From Psoroptes ovis (Eukaryota; Arthropoda; Arachnida; Sarcoptiformes; Psoroptidae): a DNA stretch of 64,000 nt. The translations under genes were made by a program, and so were the position numbers. The notes below the pieces were generated by a model, which saw nothing but the letters and a program-made list of their open reading frames with translations, ran no database searches and was not told the DNA's origin. Below are positions 36,294-47,963 of the stretch, piece after piece. The stretch covers positions 1,026,001 through 1,090,000 of the forward strand of contig PQWQ01000019.1 in the NCBI GenBank assembly GCA_002943765.1. The letters run 5' to 3'. Position 1 is the first letter of the stretch. Each line of letters begins with the position of its first letter.

Positions 36294-37937
36294 TCAGCGA
36301 ATGTGGAAACCAGCATTTTCTTTTCCATTAAAATCGGTTAAATTTTTGCGACAGATTTTCGAATTAGTCGAAGATGCTGCTGAATCCTTTTTCTTTTTTC
36401 GCCGTTCAGCTGGATCTGATTCGAAACAATCCCAAAAACGAAGTGTTTCATCTGCTCCCAGCGAGACAACTGTGGAACCATCAGCATTCATGCACATGCA
36501 CAAGATGCGGCCACTGTGTCCGAGCAAATCAATGATTCGGGTGAATTGTGGATACTTCCATATGATTAATTCATTGTTGGCATAACCATGTGATGAAATC
36601 AGCTCACGATACTGCTCTGACCATAAAATAGCTGAGACTTGCGAACGTGTATCAACTGAATACATGCAATGTCCATCAAATGTATTCCATATGCGTATCA
36701 TTCGATCATTTGTTCCACCACCACTGGCCAAGCAATTATTACGCCAAGGACACCAGGCCAGTGCTTTGACTGCTGCTTGATGATGTGTTAAGCGAATTAA
36801 TGGCTCAGTTATTTCCTCATTACTTTGAGTGTTGTTGTTGAGGAAACGATTTGACCAGATATTAACCGTATTATCGTTGCCACCACTGGCAAGATTACGG
36901 CCATCAGGGGACCATTTAAGACCACAGATTTCGAGCGAATGTCCGCGCAATATGCCGATTTGACTTGATGCAACCCGAACATCATGATTGACAATTGTGC
37001 CATCTTTTGTGCCATTACTCAGTACGTAGCTGTTCCATGACATGCAACTGATTCGACTGGCTGAATTGTTTAAATTACGAAGACATCGTGATTTGTTGAT
37101 GTCCCATAATTGTGTGACGCCAGTACTAAGACCAACAGCTAGATGGCTATCACTATTATTGACCCAAGATACCGATGACACATAATCTGGTTCCGGCAAT
37201 TCGAGTAAATGTATGATATTTCCATTGGTAGCATTCCATAAGTAAACTTCATTATTTAATGCAACAGCTAAAATGTTTTGACAATTCCAGTCGATCAACT
37301 GTAAATAATAATCATTCAACACATCAGGTGCATCTAATATTCGTTCTGGTTGTTTGGAAATGTAACGATTTGATTTGGTGCTTTTCGATGCTGATTTTGT
37401 GCACGAATATGCAGCTTTAGTATCATTAATATAACCTTCGTATGGTTTGGGAGCCACGTTACGATATGAGAGTATACGATGATTGGCAAGATCATTGGTG
37501 CCGATCAATTCGTTCATTTTATTTGAATTGTTAACAGTTGTGGCAGCCGTCGAAGAGTTGTTAGTATTATTCGTGTCATCATTATTCATCTGTGATAAAT
37601 GGAAAAAAATAATGTATAAACTGTGAATAATTGACCAATTGTCACTTACCAGATAATTACTTAGTTCAAAATTCATGGCCAAACGATCAGGTATGAATCG
37701 ATCGCCGTTGAATGGTGATTGATGATTGTGATGTTCTGGCTTTTTATTTTCATTCTGATGATTTGCATTGCTCGAGTGTTGATTTCGCCGATGTTTGTGG
37801 CCTGATCCACCATTTTTTTGGCTGAGTTTTTTTCGTGTTTTACCATCCTTTAAGGATGTATTACTTGTCGATAAATTAGAGAGGTTTAATGATAAATTCT
37901 CAATTTGCAAACTTAGATTCGATTTGTCCATCATCAA
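36294..37937 (-). CDS. CDC20: CDC20/fizzy, activator of the anaphase-promoting complex
   Basis: Exons 37650-37937 and 36294-37589 give 527 residues. CDC20 binds substrates and switches on the APC/C ubiquitin ligase at the metaphase-anaphase transition; it is also the target of the spindle checkpoint. Seen: a C-box-like GDRFIPDRLAM, the KEN-like segment is not obvious, then the block PERILDAPDVLNDYYLQLID that starts the seven WD40 repeats. Highly typical repeat segments include ISCMSWNSYVLSNGTKDG, LKWSPDGRNLASGGND and IIWKYPQFTRIIDLLGHSGR. It ends in Ile-Arg (FHIR), the IR tail that docks to APC/C. Splicing out 37590-37649 (60 bp, GT-AG) removes 20 residues that would otherwise read through without a stop; the removed part is hydrophobic and foreign to the family. 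CDC20 rather than Cdh1/fzr is preferred because of the WNSYVLS and DYYLQLIDW wording. Confidence 0.95.
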   Translation of the reverse strand: MMMDKSNLSLQIENLSLNLSNLSTSNTSLKDGKTRKKLSQKNGGSGHKHRRNQHSSNANHQNENKKPEHHNHQSPFNGDRFIPDRLAMNFELSNYLVSDNWSIIHSLYIIFFHLSQMNNDDTNNTNNSSTAATTVNNSNKMNELIGTNDLANHRILSYRNVAPKPYEGYINDTKAAYSCTKSASKSTKSNRYISKQPERILDAPDVLNDYYLQLIDWNCQNILAVALNNEVYLWNATNGNIIHLLELPEPDYVSSVSWVNNSDSHLAVGLSTGVTQLWDINKSRCLRNLNNSASRISCMSWNSYVLSNGTKDGTIVNHDVRVASSQIGILRGHSLEICGLKWSPDGRNLASGGNDNTVNIWSNRFLNNNTQSNEEITEPLIRLTHHQAAVKALAWCPWRNNCLASGGGTNDRMIRIWNTFDGHCMYSVDTRSQVSAILWSEQYRELISSHGYANNELIIWKYPQFTRIIDLLGHSGRILCMCMNADGSTVVSLGADETLRFWDCFESDPAERRKKKKDSAASSTNSKICRKNLTDFNGKENAGFHIR

Positions 37938-38286
37938 TCTCTTTGAACGAATGAAATGAATTAATTTGAAATAATTTAAATGCTGAACGTTTGAAAAAAA
38001 GTCGTTAGACTTTTAAACTTTTCAAGCAGCAAGGCTCCGCCCACGAAATTTAAAAAACTAAATTTTGATTGGTCGATGAATCAAAACAATCGATTGTTTG
38101 AGGGACGAATTTGAAAAAAACTATCGATTATTTACGAAAAAATTGATTTTATTTATGAAAATTGGTAATTAAATAAAATAATTAATAATTGGCATTTAAT
38201 TAATGAATTTTTAGGAATATGAAAAATTGGCCAAAATTTGTAATGAGATAATCAAAGGTATAAAGAGAAATGAGTGATGATGTTGC

Positions 38287-39461
38287 TCATTGTTCATCTA
38301 AAAATTTGATGTAATTAAATGGAAAATGACCTTGTTTACCATTCAATTCACCTTCCCATTGACCATTCAAATTGGTATTGATCACTGTAATAATATCACC
38401 TTTCTGTAATCAATGGAAAAATTAATTAATTGGCTTTGATTGATAACAAAATGATTGAATACCTCAAGTTTTAATGCTTTCTTATCATAAGCATTAGGTA
38501 TCCTCTGCTGTATGACGATTGCTTTGGCTGGTAATTTACGATTGATTACTGATTTGCTTTTATTCGTTTCAGATGTTGTTGGCTGAGGCTGATTTGAATT
38601 ACTTGAATTATGATTTTCAATGATGTTGGCGGATGATGGATCAACAGACAGACTAGAAACTGTGTCGTTTGCTGTATGATTGCTATCATTTGCATGTGAT
38701 TCATTTGATTTTCCTTTAAGGCTTAAATATTCTTCTTCGTCGATCTGTTTGAGTGAGTAATCATCAAAATATGAATGAAAATGAATGATTAATGATTACC
38801 ATTTCAACATAAGGCACTGGTATGCTTCCAATCTGACCATTTTCATTACGAGCACGCCACCATTGATCTTCTTCTTTGGAAATGATGGTAAGTATTTCGT
38901 TTTTTTTAAATGGCAAATCTTCACTGTCCTTGCCGAGAAAATCGAATTTGGCGCGGACATATTCGAGTTTTTTCTTGGCCTATTTGGGGCATAACGAGAT
39001 TAGTATGAGAACGAAACAGTGGAGACCAACATCAGTTACTTACGGCACGTAGTAATGCAGTTGTGTCAAGATAATGATGTTTATAATAAGTCAGTAAACT
39101 TGGCATATCATGAAATGTGTTTTCACCAATTTTGAATTTTGATTCTCCATTCAGTTCGATTTTGTTGATTATGTAATGGCTTATTTTATTCTCTTCACTC
39201 ACTGATAACACCAGATCACCAGCCACTGAATGACTGTAGCGCACTAAGAATACGCCTTTATCGCGTTCCAATTCCAGAATTTCGATTGCCTGATTACGTG
39301 TTAATTGTCCGAAAAACCAGCTGTCATTCGATGATTATTGTTCATGTGATCACATTCAGTCGTCATATAATTTGGCAAAATAAGAGAGGTTAGTGTGATG
39401 AGTAAATGATTGATTCTCGATTAATTTACCTGTTTTGATCATAAGGATCAAATGTAGTCAT
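38287..39461 (-). CDS. CRK: CRK adaptor protein (SH2-SH3-SH3)
   Basis: Exons 39430-39461, 39044-39320, 38800-38979, 38463-38744 and 38287-38403 give 295 residues, all phases matching. CRK links phosphotyrosine proteins (SH2) to proline-rich partners such as C3G and DOCK180 (first SH3), in cell migration and engulfment. The N terminus MTTFDPYDQN leads into the SH2 domain (about 11-102) with WFFGQLTRNQA and the phosphotyrosine-binding FLVRYS. The first SH3 (about 107-160) reads EYVRAKFDFLGKDSEDLPFK with the WW pair and VPYVEM at its end. A Ser/Asn-rich linker follows, then an atypical second SH3 (about 235-292) with KGDIITVINTNLNGQWEGEL. The short first exon of ten codons before the SH2 domain was found from the phase and the conserved tyrosine-containing start. 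Divergent from the S27 gene 453 bp away, so they may share a promoter region. Confidence 0.95.
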
Positions 39462-39914
39462 TTTTAATATGAATCAGTCAAATCACAGTTTAATCAATCG
39501 ATTGGATTGGCAATATTTTTGTTTGTTTTGATTTGTGCTGATTGTTATCATAAACGAAACAATAACTCTATCGGGTGCATCATGGTGTAAGTGGCACCAT
39601 CTATTGTTGAGTTTAAGAGATAAATCGTCACGTTTTTTATGACAGGCTGAACTGATTTGATGCATGTTTGTGCAGTTGTGCGGAAGCACTTCACACAATA
39701 GTGCTATGTATTTTGAGAGGCTGCAAAAACGTATGCCACACGTTGATGAAAAAGCACACCGCTTTCCCACAACAGCAAACAAACATTTGTACATTCTTTC
39801 CTTTTTAGCTTCGTTTCAGAAAAGACACATTTGAAGAAAATATTAATTTTTATTGAATTAAAATTGTAATTTTTATTGAATTCTTCAATTGTTTTGAATT
39901 TTTGGATGTGAATA

Positions 39915-40475
39915 ATGCCTGTAAGTATTAAAAAATTAATCAATTTGACTTTGAATTGTTTGGATTTTGAATATTTTTAGTTGTTTTTCAATGTTTGGCT
40001 CATGATCCAACTCGGTGAATTTGTGTCCTGATTGAGGCCATGTTTTCTATGCATTAATCTGCATTAAGCATTGGAAATCTTTGAATTGAAATATTGTTTA
40101 TTTGTGTTTTTTTCTAATTTTTTATTTGAAATTTTGGTTAATTTTTATTTAATTTTGTTTAGCTCGCAAAAGATTTACTTCATCCAAGCGCCGAAGAAGA
40201 ACGTCGTCGTTGTAAGCTTAAACGCTTGGTTCAACATCCAAACAGTTATTTCATGGATGTCAAATGTCCTGGTGAGTGACCATTTATTGAAAGGATTAAT
40301 CAAATGATTAATTATTAAAATTAATGAATTGATAGGATGTTTGAAGATAACGACATTGTTTAGCCATGCACAAACAGTAATACCATGTAAAGGCTGTTCA
40401 ACAATACTTTGCACACCTACAGGTGGTAAAGCACGTTTAAGAGATGGGTGTAGTTTTCGTAAGAAGCAACATTAA
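39915..40475 (+). CDS. RPS27: Ribosomal protein eS27 (S27)
   Basis: Exons 39915-39920, 40163-40271 and 40336-40475 give 84 residues, exactly the family length. Component of the small ribosomal subunit with a C4 zinc finger. The first exon codes only Met-Pro, with a consensus GTAAGT donor directly after it, as in many animal S27 genes. Exon 2 carries LAKDLLHPSAEEERRRCKLK and YFMDVKCPGC, which provides two of the zinc cysteines; exon 3 has CLKITTLFSHAQTVIPCKGC, giving the other pair, and ends SFRKKQH. The sequence is very close to that of other animals, so the call is secure. The small first exon means a search by long frames would miss the start. Confidence 0.97.
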
Positions 40476-41014
40476 AATAATTGAAAAAACAATCATATTT
40501 TTTCAATTCGAAGCATACAAATTTTACACCAAAATTTTTTGATGAAAAAATGAAAAAAAATCAATTCAAATTTGACATCTTAATCGAATGTATGATTACT
40601 TGGTGATGGTCCCGAATATGTCTGTCTGTCAATCGCATCACATTCACAACGTTAATTGCATCTTTTTTTGATAAATTTGTTTATAAGTAAAAATTATTTA
40701 TTTGTCAAAAGAAAACATTTGCGTTTGTTGATATGTATGCGAGCGCATTCATCCATATTCGAGAAAGCACCTTATTGTTTTTTTAATATTTGCAATTGTC
40801 ATACATTTCTACCAACTTTTTTCATTTGAATTGAATAAAAAATTAAACATTTAAACCCTGTCTTTAATTTTTAAACGTGAATTTAGTCAAAATTAATAGT
40901 GCATACGCCAATTTGAATTTGATTATGTCGTTTATGGATGTACATCGAACATTTTCGAATTGAATTCGAATTGTTTTGATTTTTAATCAATCATTCACTG
41001 ATTTGTGATTAATA
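40476..41014. other. Intergenic between S27 and TMEM245
   Basis: Short spacer with the S27 3' UTR and the TMEM245 promoter; an AATAAA signal occurs near 40836. Nothing else recognised. Confidence 0.55.
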
Positions 41015-43369
41015 ATGGAGTCATCATCAACAAAACGTGCTCGTCTTTCTCAAGTTGTATCGACCGTTTTATTGGCCAATAATCTTCAAAAAGGAAGTAT
41101 TCAATCTCTGATAATTCAATCGATTGCCATCCTCTTATCGGTGACCATTTTGTTTTTATTGACGCAAGTATATTTCATATTTGTGCCTTGTTTAAAAGCA
41201 TTATTATGGGCATTGTTATGTGGCTCAGCACTTTATCCATTCAAATATCGTTTAGCCAAAGTATCACGTGAATGGTTTGAAGAATTAGATGAACGAAATG
41301 AATCGTTTTGTATTGGTTTTCTGCTGTTACCAGTTCAGTTATGTCATCTGATTTATATGCGTTTGTTTAGATATATGTATGCCAATCTAGTCTTTTATGT
41401 GATTTTCAATTTTCGTTATGAGATTTTGAATTATTCTCGCATTTTGCTGCCATGGTTCTCTACGATTCAATTCAACAAATTGGCATGGATTATTGCCGTT
41501 TGCTTGATCATCATACACATATTGATTGTCGTTTGTACATCGTCTGAACAACGAAATTTTATACCCAGTTTATTGGTGTTTATTGCTGCTTTCATCATTT
41601 ATAATTATTTTGGCATATTTGGTCAATTTACTGTGCTGTTTACGATTTGTATGATCACAATAGGCTTGATGACCACTGGCTATAGTATCGTTCGAGGATT
41701 ACCAAATGGCTTTGTCCACCTGTTACATGACAGAGAAAATTTTCGCAACAAAATAGATTCATACACCAAATGGCTACGAATGCGTTATTCAATTGATCAA
41801 ACTGATGGCAATGGATCAAGTATTGGTCAATTATTTATCAGTGTATTATTCACCATTTCAATATTTGTCATTTTGGAACATTTGAACATATCGACTATTG
41901 TATTGGCGGTGTTATTTGTGCATTTGATATTGCGACAAATGTTTGCCATACTGAACAGTTATCAATTTATTGATGTTGCATTCGAATTGGTCAAATGTGC
42001 AATGTGGCAATTATGGCTGACATTCAAACAAGATTCGATGTTAAGAATATTAATACATTTTTTCAATGAAAGTGATCGTTTGATAAAAATGTGTTTAACC
42101 AATTGTTTGGATTTATTGACCAGCATTGGTTTGTTTGTCATTGTTGGCTTACTGTTCACCTTTTCATTGGTATTCGTTTCTATAAAGGTAACTTTTTATT
42201 TTTTGTTTTCATTAAATAAATGATTTGTTTGTTGCAGATTTATGGTGAATGCTATCAAACGATTTATTTGTTACAAAACGAACTGAAAAACATTGAAATA
42301 ATTGAAAAAAGTATAAATATGACCATCAAACATTTCAATACTAGTGATGAATCGTTTAAGAATTTCATCAACGACAGATTCAATTTGGAGGATGATGAAA
42401 AAATTTTCCTTCATAAAATGCTATCAGAATTCAGAATGAACATTCTGCCTTGGCTTAATCGGACTGGCAATGGCCCATCTTTGTCAAGCGCCGATGGAGC
42501 CAGCGATTTGAAAGGAAAATGGTTGAGCCAATCATTGACTCATTGGCCAACTTTATGGCAATTTGTTCAATGGAATAATTTTAAGCAAACGTTCAGTTTG
42601 CTACAAACTCAAGCCTCAGCTTATTTGCCTCTGATCAAATCGCTCATTTCCATTAGTTACGCTTTTGTATTCGTGGTTCTGGATTCTGGCACAATGTTGA
42701 TCAGTTTTGTATTCAATTTCATCATATTCCTTTTGGCGTTGTTTTACCTGTTATCTTCCAGTCATAACAAATACAAACCTATCGAACTAATGGATCAAAT
42801 ATGGACCAATTTAGTGACCAAACAAGGCGCCAACGATGCTGGTGAAAATCATTTTAGTGCATATGTCGAACAAGTAGTAAATGGCATATTCGCTGCAACA
42901 ATTAAGATATCAATCTTTTATGGTATTTACACTTGGCTTCTACATTCCTTGTTTGCCATAGATATTTGCTACATTCCTTCTGGTAAATTAATTTTCCAAA
43001 CTCCAAAACCATTTCTCTAATTTTGCCCATTTGTCCACAGTGATTGCTGCGATTTTGGCTGCCATTCCCTTGCTAAACGCTTATTGGGCTTCATTACCTG
43101 CATGTATTTATCTTTATTATTCCAGTGGCTTACTAAGATCTGTGTTCATGTTGTCAATGGCCGTGTTGCCCTCGTTCATTGTTGATTCAAGCATCTATTC
43201 CAACATTGGTGAAGGTATTGGACATCCATATTTAACTGGTCTGGCCATCACTTGTGGTGTCGTTTATTACGGAGTCGAAGGTGCTGTGTTTGGACCACTG
43301 TGGCTGTGTTTGTTGATAATAATTATGAATATGTGCACACAAATTGACATCACCATAAGTGGTGATTGA
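41015..43369 (+). CDS. TMEM245: TMEM245-like multi-pass membrane protein (AI-2E/PerM-type fold)
   Basis: Exons 41015-42187, 42238-42982 and 43041-43369 give 748 residues in phase. Family members have many membrane helices and share distant similarity with the bacterial AI-2E exporter/PerM family; the function in animals is not well known. Seen: helices from the start (SIAILLSVTILFLLTQVYFI, LKALLWALLCGSALYPF, IAVCLIIIHILIVVC) and more in exons 2 and 3. The typical first block is PCLKALLWALLCGSALYPFK, and the last exon has AAIPLLNAYWASLPACIYLY, then GLAITCGVVYYGVEGAVFGP, both characteristic of the PerM-like C-terminal part. The last exon's phase-1 junction rebuilds the chain before the AAIPLL segment. 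The converging TP53RK gene ends only 56 bp away. Confidence 0.88.
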
Positions 43370-43425
43370 TTTTGTTAAGATTTAGAATTTGTTTTATTTG
43401 AATTTAATTCAAGTTAAACTTGATT

Positions 43426-44124
43426 TCAGCCAATCATCATACGTTTGCGTCCACGCATTCGTACTTGATTCAATCGTTTAATGATTGAATCTGTCACCAT
43501 TTGTTTCTGATACTCTTCGAAGAATATTTCCATATTCACACCTGGATGCGTACTTTGTATTGCTCGTTCAAGCACATATAAATCAACTGCTCGATTTTCG
43601 TCCGTTTTGGACATGTATGACAAACCAAAATCAATTGGCACCATATTCAATGATTCGCAAGATTCGAAGCTTTTTTCTTCATCCCGAATGATCAAGAAAT
43701 TAGACGTAGTCAAATCGCCATGTATAAGACCTATGGAATGAATATGAGCAACCAATTTGGCCAATGAAATTAATGCTCGTTCAATTAGTTGTGAATGGTC
43801 ACAATTATCGGCCAGAAATGTTTTCAAAGTGATGGAATTTTCGATGCGACTCAATATGATGTGGCGATCATCTGAATATAAAATGTCAGGTAATACTTTG
43901 ATTAATTGTGAATCTGATTTGGTTGCAGTCGATAATTTGTTGTATGCCTTGATCTCTGCCCGTATTCTTTCTTTGGTCAATTTCTGATCCAATTCTTGCA
44001 GTCGATACTGTTTTGGAAATCTTTCCTTGAGAATGGCAGATTTTGACTTGAATTCTCCTTCATAAATTCGCGATTCTGCCCCTTGAAATAATAATTTCCA
44101 TTCGCTCCCTATCTCCAATGGCAT
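43426..44124 (-). CDS. TP53RK: TP53RK/Bud32, kinase of the KEOPS complex
   Basis: Single exon of 232 residues, the usual size. Bud32 is a small atypical kinase/ATPase in the KEOPS complex, which makes the t6A modification on tRNAs that read ANN codons. Seen: QGAESRIYEG in place of a Gly-rich loop, the catalytic lysine in AILKERFPKQYR, the family's LTKERIRAE helix, the catalytic loop LIHGDLTTSNFLI (HGDLTTSN), the DFG-like PIDFGLSY, the AVDLYVLERAI helix, and the C-terminal basic RMRGRKR tail. Everything needed for activity is present. It is short for a kinase because Bud32 lacks much of the C-lobe. METTL1, another tRNA modification gene, is elsewhere in this window, but nothing shows that the two are linked. 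Confidence 0.95.
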   Translation of the reverse strand: MPLEIGSEWKLLFQGAESRIYEGEFKSKSAILKERFPKQYRLQELDQKLTKERIRAEIKAYNKLSTATKSDSQLIKVLPDILYSDDRHIILSRIENSITLKTFLADNCDHSQLIERALISLAKLVAHIHSIGLIHGDLTTSNFLIIRDEEKSFESCESLNMVPIDFGLSYMSKTDENRAVDLYVLERAIQSTHPGVNMEIFFEEYQKQMVTDSIIKRLNQVRMRGRKRMMIG

Positions 44125-44431
44125 TTCGTTTCAATTTAGAATTGGTGTTACCAACGTGGTTTAGCAATCAACATAAACAAATAAATGCTGCCATCTCTGG
44201 CAAATAATTGATATGATTAGGGAATTTGCTTAGCTTTTGACAATTGATATTTAATGAATTATCAAATAACAGGAGTTGAATTTGTTTAATTATGTGTGAT
44301 GCGATCAATCAATCAATCAATCAATCAGTCAGTCAGTTTGTTTGTTTAGAAAGTGAGAAAATAGAAATTTAGAAATAGTGATGATTAGTAATGAATGGGA
44401 TGGTTGATTGGTCAATTTTGTCCAAATGTGT
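44125..44431. other. Spacer with ATCA/GTCA microsatellite
   Basis: Contains tandem CAATCAAT units followed by CAGTCAGT units near 44306-44338. It holds the TP53RK promoter side and the 3' end of the IA-2 gene. No gene seen. Confidence 0.6.
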
Positions 44432-47400
44432 TTATTGATTATTCGAAAGTGCCTTTAGAATAGCCTGCACTTCATCAGCAACAGCCAACAATACGAATTC
44501 AAATTGTGCTTTCGTTCGAACCATACCCATACGTTGGTCACGCAGGTGTTCCAGCGAAGCCGCAATGTCGATTTCTTTGGCTCCTTTAGCCATACGATTG
44601 AGAACCATATCGATGAGAATATATGTGCCAGTACGTGCAACACCGTCCGAGCAGTGAACCACGATTGGACAGCTCCTTCCTTTGTATGACTTATTTACTT
44701 TACGACGAAAATGCAGCAATGATTTGATGGTAGCAGGGACACCGTTCTCTGGCCATGACAAATAATGAAACTGTGTCACAGTACGTGTTTGTCCTGTTTT
44801 TAGATTTTTCAGATAAAAACTTCGCACGAGATAATCGTCGCACCAGATATGTTCAGAGACTAAATGAACTTCGTAATCATTTCCGTACAACTGCGATCCC
44901 TCCTCAGGCCAATACCGATCACACATGTTCAGACCATTTTCGCGAAGACGTGTCAGCATAACAATCAATACGCTTCCTTGTTCCCATATCATTTGCCAGA
45001 AGTCGGCATTTGTATTAGGGAGAGGCCCTTGCGTTGCTATGTAAGCCGGATTACGTGGATCGTGGTCGCTCTATGAACATATTGATTAATCGATTATAAG
45101 ATTGCTTGTTTTTATTTGTTATGAATGACTATCTTCACTTACGATGGTATTAGCATTGATGTAATCAGAATTGCTCACGTTGGCTGAATCGTTCAGAATA
45201 ACTCTTGAATGGTCATACGGTAAAATGTCCGGATAACGATTTTTATGTAAATTTTTCTTTTGCAGAGCTGCATTCGTCGAACAAGGGTCAGCTTCATACG
45301 CACACAGTGCTTGCCACTCCTCATCCAGAAGTAATTTATTCTTTAAATGTTCTTCCATATAAGTCTATCGCAACAGATTGATTATTGCAGAACATCATTC
45401 ACAATTGTCACTTACCAAAATGATGTGTCCAGTGGTTATGTCCATGTTTGATGATACTGGTTCTTCCACCCATGAAGATGTCGATGAACGACTGCCTGGG
45501 CTGTGTGGTGCTGTTGTTTCGTTTGCTGTTGGCTGATTGTCAGCAGTTTTAGTGTCTTCTTTGTTTTGCTTACCTTGTTCTACATCGGCTTTGTTTTTGC
45601 CAAATCTTTGTCTGCACAAGTCTTGATAATCAAAATGAATCCATTCTTCTGACAATTTCATTAATCGTTTAATTCGTTCTCGGAAAAGTGAATCTCGTAG
45701 CAGATAAAACAAGTATGCCACCATCAAAACTGAAACAACCAAAGAACAAGTGAGAATGACTAAAAATTTGATGTGACGATTATTCTCGGCAATCGCTATG
45801 GGCGAATGAATGGGTAAATTGATTCTGTCTCCTATGCCAGTTTCACTGATCGAATATCCAGTTGCATTTTGAATTAGTTGTGTCATATTTTCTGTTGAAT
45901 GATGGAAAAGTTTTAGAAAAGTGGGTTTATTTGCATTGAGTGTTACTTGCCTATGCGAGCAGCAACTTGTGAAGCATTCAGTTCCAAATAATTTGGATTC
46001 ACTTTGAAAGTGATTCGATGATTTTCTTTTCTTAGATTTGAAAATGTTCCACGAGGTAAATTGAAAAGCTGTTCGATTGTTTGCAAAAATCGTCCAGAAT
46101 CCTCTTCCCCTAAGCTGTGTGAACAAGTCGTTTAGTTGAATCAGTGATAATCCCTAAATTGTGTTTACATTTTATCGGTGACCACATATGTATGCGTAGA
46201 ATCTATGGCTTCCAAATTGCTGTGTTCTCCTTGTTCCAAAGAACGTATAATCAGCATATTTTCTTGAGATTTTGATTGTTTTTCTATTTTGACTGGTCCC
46301 TCAGCGATTGGTTGTGATGCCCGCGAGCTAAAACCTTTTTTGGCTAAATCATTGATTGGTTGATTAATTTACCATCAAATTTGCAGACTTTGAATTACTC
46401 ACTTGGACTACTTTGAATTTTTGTTGCTGCTCTGCTCATATCATGCATTTGATTGTTGTCTCCTGGATGCTCTTGTTCATCAGTTCTGAACCAATATTCC
46501 TCAACGTAAATAGGCCCCGGTTTTTTGATGTCGTCTCGTTGATGACGATCAAAATTAAACTTATCGAAACTGTTGAAATCAGTCAAATCATCTAAGGCTT
46601 GTGCTGATGATTCTTCATCAACATCTTCACCAGAGTCTTGTTTCTGGTGTTCATTATCCAAATCCACAATCATCAAATCTTCATTCAAAGGTAACACTTT
46701 TAATTCAAAATTGGAATCGTCTCCATCGTCATCGTTGTTTGATGTGATGTCACGTGAAACTCGAATCTCTGGCACTCTTACCAAAGAAGCTGCTTGTGGC
46801 AAATCATCATCGCTCACAAAAAGTCGGCTTAAAGTGTCAGCACGATTATTGTTGTCATCGTGTTCATCAATTATTTGTCGTAGATATGACACTAATTGCG
46901 AATCATCATTAAATGGATCATTTTCTATTTTGGTTTGTTGTCGTGGAACTGGCTTTTCGGAGCTGAATATCCAAGACAAATGGCGATTAGGCGCAGATTT
47001 ATGATCATCTGAAGATCGCACTGATTCTGTGAATAATGATCGAATTGCTGATACCTCATTACTGCTGTGATCATTTGCCATGAAGTGATCGCAGACACTT
47101 GGATCATAAACAATACGAGGCCTATCGTTGAGAATGGTTTTCAAAATGCATTGACTATAATCATCAGGCCAATCATATCCTTGTGATGAAAGTCTTAAAA
47201 GTTCTTTACGTAAAAGTTGGAATGTCTTGGCATCCAATTGGTAGGTGAAATCATTTTCTACTTGACCATTTACATCAATGCGTTCACAGCGACCGAATGC
47301 ATGATCTGTTGGCAGGCAAAGAAATAAGTTAGTGAATGGACTGAGAGGATTGAGCTAATACAAACCATCGAAACAGATTTCGACTGAACTGCAAATTGAA

Positions 47401-47534
47401 TCGCTGTAAAAGCATCCAATCGGACGATCTTTGTATGAAGGAATCGATTGCGGTAATGTTTGTGATGTTTGATAGCATATGGTGGTAGTCACAATGACCA
47501 ACAGAAATGTGATGTGAATATATTTTGATGGCAT
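44432..47534 (-). CDS. PTPRN: IA-2/PTPRN-type receptor tyrosine pseudophosphatase
   Basis: Exons 47366-47534, 46403-47305, 46169-46343, 45951-46114, 45416-45891, 45143-45364 and 44432-45070 give 915 residues, all phases matching. IA-2 sits in the membrane of dense-core secretory vesicles and supports neuropeptide and insulin-type hormone storage and release. Seen: a signal peptide (YIHITFLLVIVTTTICYQ), a RESP18-like Cys-containing region (HAFGRCERI, then TFQLLRKELLRLSSQGYDWP), an acidic linker, a mature ectodomain with ITFKVNPNYLELNASQVAAR, a membrane helix near residues 505-527 (FLVILTCSLVVSVLMVAYLF), SWVEEPVSSNMDITTGHI, then one phosphatase domain. The P-loop is VHCSDGVARTGT, with Asp instead of Ala and Ala instead of the usual Gly, and the WPD motif reads WPE: inactive like all IA-2 proteins. 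The intron 45892-45950 has a GC donor (AG|GCAAGT). Confidence 0.95.
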
Positions 47535-47963
47535 CTTTTTATTATGATTTCATCATCAGTCTTTACTTTTCATGGTCATTCAGTCATTCACTAATCATTG
47601 GCTTATTTGCATGATCCGATTCCGATTGTCGATTTGGTATTTTGTGGTTTGTGATGCAGTCAATGAGTGAGTAGCAACAATGATCTTTAATTATTTCGAT
47701 ACGACTTGAATTGCGTCGTTTCATTTGCAGCAATCATTCATTGATTGGCCAATGACGACATTTGCTCATTGCCTTCATTTGCCTTTGCCTGCATCAAAAC
47801 CGGTAAATGGCATGTCTGACAGTTTGCATTCATACACGCATAATCAGCCGGTGATTTGGAATAGAATTTATATAGAATCTTTGTCCGGAAACTGTGGACA
47901 ATTAATTTGTTTTATTGATGTTGTGTTTGCCATTTTAAAAACAAAAAAATGAAAGAGACATGA
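47535..47963. other. Spacer between IA-2 and lipase genes
   Basis: Promoter side of IA-2 and the 3' flank of the lipase. No other gene supported. Confidence 0.5.

Noticed and set aside
36301..36585. Plus-strand frame of 94 codons
   Set aside because: Antisense shadow of the CDC20 WD40 region.
41962..42159. Antisense frames within TMEM245
   Set aside because: Shadow of membrane-helix codons; no independent evidence.
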